NCBI GenBank assembly: GCA_031282505.1
Contig: JAITDP010000007.1
Coordinates: forward strand, 1-64,000
Source of the DNA: Mycoplasmataceae bacterium
GTDB taxonomy: Bacteria > Bacillota_I > Bacilli_A > Mycoplasmatales > Mycoplasmoidaceae
Reading direction: 5' to 3'
DNA length: 64,000 nucleotides
Shown here: positions 57,458-64,000 of the stretch, piece after piece
Position numbering within the stretch: the stretch's first letter is position 1
Layout: every line of letters starts with the position of its first letter
Notes under the pieces: generated by a model
Told to the model about the DNA's origin: nothing
Databases searched by the model: none
Seen by the model: only the letters and a program-made list of their open reading frames with translations
Translations under genes and position numbers: made by a program

Positions 57458-58264
57458 TTATATGATGTATTTATTTATAGCTACACTGATTGCATTTTTA
57501 AATTTAGGAATGTGATATTTTGAAGCTTGTATTACTTCTTTATTTTTTGTTCTTACAGAGATAGGCAAAGAAACTTTTTTAAACATAGGGATATCATTAG
57601 GACTATCTCCAATAGCAGCAACATCTTTTTTACTTTCATTATTTTTTTTAAGAATATATTCAATAGCTGAAGATTTTGAAGTAGTTATTGCATTGATTTC
57701 AATCAAACGTTTATTAGTATTGACAAAAGAAACTTTGTCTTTAAATTTTTTCTCAAGTATGTTTATAAATGTTTTAATTTTTCTAGTTGAAACCGAAACA
57801 ACAATTATTTTAAATGCTTTAAGATTAGTGTTTTGATAAATTTTAAAGCATTGTATTGCCTTAGACATCTTAAGAATCCATCTAAACCATACTTTACTTG
57901 CAAACACTCCACCACGATCATTGCTTTCCTTAGTGTAGAATAAACATCATACTTTGTGTTTAATACATTCATTGTAAATTTGTCAACTAATAGAATTAAT
58001 GATGTTGTATGTAATAATAGATTTAGAAATGTTATCTATGATATAACCACCATTAGAACAAATTACATAGTTTGGTTCTTTTTGTGTAGCATTGGATATC
58101 TGTTCTTGAAATTTATAAGCAGATACAGAGCTTCTACCTGTACATAAAATGAAATCACCACCAGTTCTAACATACTTAGCAATAGCTATTACATTTTTAC
58201 GTGAAATCTTATGCATACGCTTAGCTAGTGTACCATCGATATCACAAAATATTTTTTTTTTCAT
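57458..58264 (-). CDS. HAD-family hydrolase (Cof-type phosphatase)
   Basis: A 268-residue haloacid-dehalogenase phosphatase. It has motif I DIDGTLA with the nucleophile Asp8 and Asp10, motif II LCTGRS, and motif III-IV with AAIGDSPNDIPMF. The middle cap domain is of the Cof (C2) type, whose members act on sugar phosphates or nucleotides. TGA at three sites is Trp. TATAAT lies 9 bases before the start. Confidence 0.9.
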
Positions 58265-58273
58265 TGTTTTATT

Positions 58274-58279
58274 ATTATA
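58274..58279 (-). promoter_or_regulatory. -10 box TATAAT of the HAD hydrolase
   Basis: Leftward TATAAT, 9 bases before the ATG at 58264. Confidence 0.65.
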
Positions 58280-58327
58280 ATTTCCTTTATTATTAGTTTT
58301 ATTTTTTTAATATTAATTATTATGTAG

Positions 58328-58375
58328 TGTCTATAAATCATAGAATATAAGCTTTCTAATAAGAAGTTATAGACA
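58328..58375. other. Inverted repeat in the HAD-der intergenic region
   Basis: Perfect 9-bp arms (TGTCTATAA and TTATAGACA), 30 bases apart, followed on the plus strand by six T. A third partial copy, TTAGACA, follows directly. It lies upstream of both flanking promoters, so it is not part of either mRNA. It could be an operator, or the end of a small RNA read rightward. Confidence 0.5.
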
Positions 58376-58399
58376 TTTTTTAGACATTTTTGTTACACT

Positions 58400-58405
58400 T
58401 ATAAT
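58400..58405 (+). promoter_or_regulatory. -10 box TATAAT of der
   Basis: Perfect TATAAT, 9 bases before the ATG at 58415. Confidence 0.65.
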
Positions 58406-58414
58406 ATCCCTACT

Positions 58415-59758
58415 ATGTTGAAAGTTGCACTAGTTGGCAAACCAAATGTTGGAAAATCTACTATTTTCAACCGTTTGACTAAAACCAAGAAATCTATTAC
58501 ATTAAAAGAAGCCGGTACAACAAGAGACCGTATTAAAGAGCAAGTACTATGACTTAATAAAGTATTTACTCTTTATGATACTGGTGGACTAACTAGTGAA
58601 TCATTACCATTTCAACAAGCTATTGAAACTCAAGTTAAATATGCAATAGATGAATGTGATGTAATAGTTTTTGTAGTTTCTAACACAGATGGCATTAATG
58701 CACAAGATATTTACATATCTAAATTACTTAAAAAATATAAAACAAAAAAAATAATCATTGTGGCAAACAAGTCAGAAAATGATGATAGACAATATGAGAG
58801 AAATATTTATAGTTTAGGGTGAGGTAAACCAATTTATATTTCTGCAGAACACGGAATAGGTATGGGAGAATTACTTGATGAGCTTATAAAATATAACCCA
58901 GTGAATTATTCTGACAATGAAAAACATATTTCATTTTGTATTATTGGTAGAACAAACGTAGGAAAATCAACATTAATGAATTCTATATTAAATCAAGATC
59001 GTGTTGTTGTTTCTGAAAAAGAACACACTACAAGAGATGCTGTTGATGAAGATTTTTATTATAAAAAAGAATTGTATACAATTATAGATACAGCAGGTAT
59101 TAGAAGAAAAGGACATATAAAAACACAAGCAGAAAAGTTTGCAGTCGAAAGAACAAATCAAGCAATAGGTAGAAGTGATATGATTCTTTTTGTTATTGAT
59201 GGAGATAATGGATTTAATGAACAAGACGAAGTAATTGGAGGTCTTGCATATAAAGCCAATGTTCCAACAATTATTGTTGTAAATAAATGAGACGCTGTTA
59301 AAAAAGAAAGTTTGACTATGCCACATATGGAAAAAGAAATTCATTCAAGATTTGCATATTTATCTTGAGCACCAATAATTTTTATTAGTGCAAAAGAAAA
59401 AAAGAGAATAAATACAATTTTTGAAACATTTAAACTCATGGAAAAAGAATTACAAATTAAAGTTGCAACAAGTTTACTTAATACAGTGATTGCAAAAGCT
59501 CAGATAAATAATCCTGCCCCAAAGCACAAAGGTGGCAGAATAAGTATTTCTTATGCAACACAAGTTAAGTCACAAATACCTACATTTACACTGTTTGTTA
59601 ACAACCCTGAGTTCTTACACTTTACATATGCTAGATATATAGAAAATCAAATACGTAGTGCTTTTGGAATTAAACACGTTCCTATAACAGTTTATTACAA
59701 AGACAAAAACGCTAGAATAAGGAGTGATAAAAAGTCTATTTCAGACTCTTCTTTTTAA
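58415..59758 (+). CDS. der: Ribosome assembly GTPase Der (EngA)
   Basis: A 447-residue protein with two GTPase domains in tandem, needed for 50S subunit assembly. The first P loop is GKPNVGKST (from residue 8) and the second GRTNVGKST. Each is followed by a DT(A/G)G motif, and the NKxD-type motif of the second reads NKWD with a TGA-encoded Trp. A C-terminal KH-like domain ends the protein. It overlaps the convergent membrane-protein gene by 23 bases. Confidence 0.95.
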
Positions 59759-60461
59759 GATCTTTGTAGTGATAAAAAGCAGCACCAACGCATACACCAC
59801 CATATGCAGCTAAAAAACTTATTAAAGCAATACCTAATTGTGTATATGAAGCATCAAGACAAGTTACAGGTGGGAATGGATTGTTTTCTCCTTTATTGAT
59901 AGCCGCTCATAAATTAGTAGAAAAATTTCTATTCATTTCTATGGAAAACATTGATCCAAAAACCGCTGCTTCTTTCATAGCAAAAGCTACAACAAGCAAT
60001 GTAGTTATACCAACTATAACAAATGATGATAATATCAAATATCTTTTAGTTAGATTGTAAGATGGTTTTTTGATACACATAACAGTAATTGCAAAAGCAA
60101 TAATACATAAATCAATAACTGTCATAACTATACCAGTAACATGTAAGTAAGTACCAGATTGTGTATTAGAAACAGTAACAAGTTCTGAAATAAATTTTGG
60201 AATATCAAAAAATTGATCAATATCACCAATTCCAACAGTTACATGTTCTCTTTTTCAAGCAAAAAATCATTGATCATGAAGTCCGATGTCAATACCATAA
60301 GCAAATTCATCTATTCCTTCTTTAGGCAAAATAATTCAATGTGCATCAAGTGGAGGAATATAAACAACTGCGACTGCAGTTAAAGCAAATGAAATAAATA
60401 ACAAAATTAGTGATCAAGCTCGCAAATGTCCCAACAACGTTTGTTTTTTTCGTTTGATCAT
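59736..60461 (-). CDS. Membrane protein of unknown function
   Basis: A 241-residue protein with four predicted helices (about 12-35, 108-130, 140-165 and 203-225). A large extracytoplasmic-looking loop of about 70 residues between the first two contains several aromatic residues and TGA-Trp codons. The C-terminal tail is Lys-rich. It overlaps the end of der and is divergent from cysS. No family recognised. Confidence 0.65.
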
Positions 60462-60495
60462 TCTAATTTTTTATTATACAAAAATAACCTCATAA

Positions 60496-60501
60496 TATAA
60501 T
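60496..60501 (+). promoter_or_regulatory. -10 box TATAAT of cysS
   Basis: Perfect TATAAT, 6 bases before the cysS ATG. Confidence 0.7.
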
Positions 60502-60507
60502 ATTTCA

Positions 60508-61821
60508 ATGAAGTTATATGATTCGAAGAATCAAATAAAAAAAACAATTAATGATGATAAAGTTACCATCTATAATTGTGGTCCGACTGTTTATAATGAT
60601 GTTCACATTGGAAATATAAGGCCATTAATAACTCTTGACATTTTATATCGATATCTTAAAAGTAAAAAAATCAATGTGAAGTATGCTTTAAATATTACAG
60701 ATGTTGATGATAAAATTATTAATCGAGCTCTTGTTGAAAAAACATCTGAAAAATCAATATCAAAAAAATACACAAAACATTATTACGATTTGTTTAAATC
60801 TTTAAATATTTTAAAACAAGATTACAATCCTAAAGTAACAAAAAATATTAAAGGTATTATTAAATACATAGATAAACTTGTTGCAAAAAATAAAGCATAT
60901 GTTGGCAGTGATGGCGATGTATATTTTGATATTAATTCAATAAAAGATACATATGGAGAATTATCTAAGCAAAAAATAAGTGAATTATTGCATAATGTTA
61001 GGAAAGATGTGGAAGAAAACAAAAAAAGAAATCCACTTGATTTCGTATTATGAAAAAAAACATCAAATGGTTTAAATTGAAAGTCACCATGAAACCTACA
61101 CGGTCGTCCAGGTTGACACACTGAATGTGCATATTTTATTAATAAATTATTTGGAGACGATGGAGTTATGATACATGCTGGTGGAATTGATCTTAAATTT
61201 CCGCATCATGAGAATGAAGATGCCCAAAATAAAGCTATGTTTGGCAAATCAATTGCAAAAAATTGAATGCATGTAGGACACATTAATATCAATAATGAAA
61301 AAATGTCAAAATCTTTAAATAATTTTATTTTAGCAAAAGATTTATTAACAAAATTCACTGGAAACGAAATTCGATGGTTCTTTTTGCAAACACAATACGA
61401 GAACCCAATAAATTTTAGTGATGAGCTTTTAGTACAATCCGCAAATGAATTTAAGAAAATTGTCAAAACTATAAACATGACAATCATTAATTTACGTTTG
61501 CACAATAAACATTATTTCTACAAAAAAGCAAAATTAAGTCCTGAGTTTATTAAATTTATGGATGACGACATGAATTTGCCAAATGTTGTGTCACACATAC
61601 ATGAATTAACAAAAACAAATAGTCAGTTACTTAAAAACAATCAATTTGCAGAAGTTAAAAAAACACTTGACACTATTATCACAGAGTTAAAAACATTAGG
61701 ATTTAAGTTGAAGTTTAAATTTTGTTCAGATTTACGCAAATGACACAAGGCATATTGTAAAAGACAATATACTGAGGTAGATTTAATTAGAAAAAGAATG
61801 ACAGAAAAAGGAGTAATTTAA
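60508..61821 (+). CDS. cysS: Cysteine-tRNA ligase
   Basis: Charges tRNA-Cys. The 437-residue class I synthetase has the HIGH-type motif (DVHIGNIRPL), Cys in YNCGPTVYND as zinc ligand, GGIDLKFPHHENEDAQ with further zinc ligands, and KMSKS (EKMSKSLNNF). Several TGA codons are Trp. Its stop overlaps the ATG of the nuclease gene. Confidence 0.94.
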
Positions 61822-62681
61822 TGCCATTAGTTGAAAAAAATATCAATAATTGAAAAATTGTAGATGATACAGTTGTTTTGAATGATGATTATCTCAAAAA
61901 AGGTTTGGATAAATCAAATAAATGAGGCAAATTTAAAAAAATTACTGGGACAAGACTAACATCTATATTTGGTTTAAGTAAATACAACTCACCATTTAAG
62001 ACTTGAATGCAAATGGTTAATTTATTTAAAGATGATATGGATCCAACATTAGCACATGTTGGTCAAATAATTGAACCTTTGATTAAAAAATATGTAGAAA
62101 ATCAAACCAACACAACATATTTAACTCATGATTTAAATGCAATCGGATGAGATGCATTTCAAGAAAATGAAATATTTGGAGGTGTTCCAGATGGAGAACC
62201 ATTAATTGACGGAAAAATTAATTATTCTAATAATTCTCCAATGCTTGAAATAAAAACTACATCAATTGATAAAATATCATACAGATCTGTCAATGGTAAT
62301 TTACAAATGCAAAAAGATAGCAATGGGCTACCTATTGTTGCAAAAAAAGGTGAAAAAAAGAAAGAATGATTTGAAAATGATTTAATTAAAATCCCTGTTG
62401 AATATAAATTTCAATTAGGTTTATACATGTATTTAAGAAATGTCGAAAAAGGAATTTTCGCTATAGGCTTTTTAGAGCCAATTGACTATTTATATCCAGA
62501 AAAGTTTAATATCAACGAACGTGAAATTCACCTAGTTGAATTTTCTATATCAGACAAGGCAAAATTTAAAAAATATATTGATTATGCTGCAAAATGATTT
62601 GATAAATATATTAAAACTGGAATAAGTCCTAAAATGACGGAAGAAGATAAAAAATGATTAAATTCAAATAAAAAAATATAG
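61821..62681 (+). CDS. PD-(D/E)XK nuclease, YqaJ/RecB-like
   Basis: A 286-residue protein with the nuclease pattern: a TGTRLTSIFG-like start, GGVPDGE carrying the metal-binding Asp, about 25 residues later MLEIKTTS giving the E-x-K, and QLGLYMYL as the following helix motif. Similar stand-alone YqaJ-like nucleases occur in mycoplasmas and phages. Many TGA codons are Trp. It starts on the last base of cysS, so it is cotranscribed. A repair or recombination role is inference. Confidence 0.75.
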
Positions 62682-62684
62682 AAA

Positions 62685-63803
62685 TTATTTATTGAATTTT
62701 TTTACTGCAACACGTGGAACTCTGACAACAGATAAATTAGCAATAGTAGCTATAACATTTGCTACATCACTTGCATCATCAATAAAAGTACAAGCGTGTT
62801 TGAAATCTCTGAAAAAATAAACCGTATCACCATTTTTTACAGTATTATCTACTTTAACACTTGTGTTATCCATTGCCATCTTCCCAACTATTGGATAAAG
62901 TTTATTGTTGATATATACTTTTTTTCCAACAAATGAACGGTACAATCCATCGCCTCATCCAATTGGCAAATTTGCTATATATTCAATTTTATCTTTAACT
63001 GTATAAGTTGAATCATATCCAACTGTTTCACCTTTAACAGTTTTATTTATTTGAACTATTTTAGTAACTAATTGGAAAGAGTTAAAACTTTGATCAAGTT
63101 TGCTGTCACTAGATGAGTAACCATATACTGAACAACCTGGACGAGCATTAGTTTCTCAACTACGTTTAGGAATTACACCTCTAATTGCTTTATCAACACT
63201 TCCACTTGCACGAATGTGTCTATATGGAATTTTTTCTCAATTAGGAATTGCATTTAATAATTTTTCAAAAACATCAAATTGTTTTACTGTTTTTTCAATA
63301 TTGTTATTATCATAAATATGTGAATAAACTCCAAAGTTATTTACACCTTTTTTTGTTAATAACTTATAAGTTTCTAATAACTCAACTGGATCTTTAAATC
63401 CAATTCTGTTCATTCCTGTATTTAATTTGTATTGTATTTTTAAATTCTTTAAATCATACTTTAACATTTTTTTTGCTTGATCTAAAGAAGCTACAGGAAT
63501 CGAAACATTATATTTCTTCGCTAAAGCGATATCTTCTTCATCAACAATACCAATTATCATAATTTCATATTTCCCTTTTACATTTTGTCGTAATTGAATA
63601 GCTTCGCTCAACCTTGCTACAGCTAATGTATCAATACCATTTGCTAAACAAATAGGAGCAACTAATGTTGCATCATGTCCATAAGCATTACCTTTGATAG
63701 TTGCTGTCAAGTGTTTAAATTTTAATTTGTCTTTTAATTCTTTTTTTAAAAACAAACAATTTTTTTTAAGTTGTTCTGTATTTACTAATAATCGTGATAA
63801 CAT
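62685..63803 (-). CDS. alr: Alanine racemase
   Basis: A PLP enzyme that interconverts L- and D-alanine. The 372-residue protein has the PLP lysine in ATIKGNAYGH (Lys37), KLNTGMNRIGF, and VGYDSTYTV with the second catalytic base Tyr. The C-terminal part contains GKMAMDNTSV, corresponding to the family's GRVxMD. TGA at several sites is Trp. D-alanine is mainly used for peptidoglycan or teichoic acid, which wall-less bacteria do not make, so its job here is unclear. Confidence 0.9.
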
Positions 63804-63812
63804 ATCATAAGT

Positions 63813-63837
63813 ATTATAAACTTACATAAAATATAAT
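63813..63837. promoter_or_regulatory. Divergent -10 boxes for alr and parC
   Basis: Leftward TATAAT at 63813-63818 lies 9 bases from the alr ATG. Rightward TATAAT at 63832-63837 lies 7 bases from the parC ATG. Confidence 0.65.
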
Positions 63838-63844
63838 AAGACTA

Positions 63845-64000
63845 ATGGCAAAAAAACACCAAGTCGATTCCACCGTAATACATGAACAAAAAATAGAAAA
63901 TATTTTTTCTTCATCTTTTGCCCGATATGCAAAATATATTATTCAAGACCGTGCTCTGCCTGACATTCGCGATGGGTTAAAACCAGTACAAAGAAGAATT
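63845..64000 (+). CDS. parC: DNA topoisomerase IV subunit A, N-terminal part
   Basis: Only the first 52 residues are in the window. The segment [20 protein letters not shown] followed by VQRRI is the conserved start of the breakage-reunion domain. QDRALPD and VQRRI fit ParC better than GyrA, which has SRALPD and VHRRI. parE would normally lie upstream of parC, but here alr does. Confidence 0.85.
   Translation, partial: MAKKHQVDSTVIHEQKIENIFSSSFARYAKYIIQDRALPDIRDGLKPVQRRI

Overview
The window comes from a wall-less, AT-rich bacterium of the class Mollicutes. Dozens of conserved genes read through in-frame TGA codons at positions where the family has tryptophan (rnr, ffh, pheT, polC, metG, thrS, atpA and others), so UGA is read as Trp (genetic code 4). 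A single RF1 gene, Gram-positive PolC, zinc-type L31, BspA-like leucine-rich-repeat lipoproteins and a PotABCD set with the long PotA insertion fit this. I cannot name the genus. Once TGA is read as Trp, coding is almost continuous. Apart from the roughly 250 bases between the two small lipoproteins, which hold a tRNA fragment, no gap exceeds about 165 bases. Convergent neighbours often overlap by 4 to 23 bases.

Layout. 1-1949: end of a membrane-anchored protein gene, two tandem paralogous lipoprotein genes, a 22-base fragment of tRNA-Arg(CCU), and the intact tRNA-Arg(CCU). 1955-13324: prmC, a small two-helix membrane protein, rnr-secG, grpE-sufU, ffh, mutM, an ATP-dependent DNA ligase, pheT, a complete AroQ chorismate mutase and a small unknown protein. 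13340-18887: ATP synthase genes in the order c-b-delta-alpha-gamma-beta-epsilon, without subunit a. 18884-30299: degV, two tandem amino-acid permeases, polC, rpmE-prfA and dnaX. 30330-42524: a lipoprotein, rplB outside a ribosomal-protein cluster, metG-gmk, a reduced ComEC-like protein, ybaB, rplK-rplA, a PAP2-like protein, udk, a DEAD-box helicase with an aldo/keto reductase, and cmk. 42566-50582: an out-of-frame BspA-like gene, pheS, tRNA-Arg(ACG), tRNA-Cys, a class III ribonucleotide reductase lacking its C-terminal radical segment, and an intact BspA-like lipoprotein. 50595-64000: thrS, potABCD, a HAD hydrolase, der, cysS with a PD-(D/E)XK nuclease, alr and the start of parC.

Two themes link the parts. 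First, surface lipoproteins look switchable: three start with 7-8 G tracts inside the signal-peptide codons, and a fourth is out of frame at an 8-base homopolymer. The intact BspA gene also carries three 141-bp tandem repeats. Second, 22 genes at the head of transcripts have a perfect TATAAT only 6-9 bases before the start codon and no ribosome-binding site, so leaderless mRNAs look normal here. Genes inside operons (atpA, atpD, potD) carry Shine-Dalgarno sequences instead. The rplK-rplA mRNA is an exception with a structured leader of about 60 bases, which fits autoregulation by L1.

Metabolic oddities are a chorismate mutase with all catalytic residues, an alanine racemase, an ATP-dependent DNA ligase, and an NrdD that ends before the expected glycyl-radical site.
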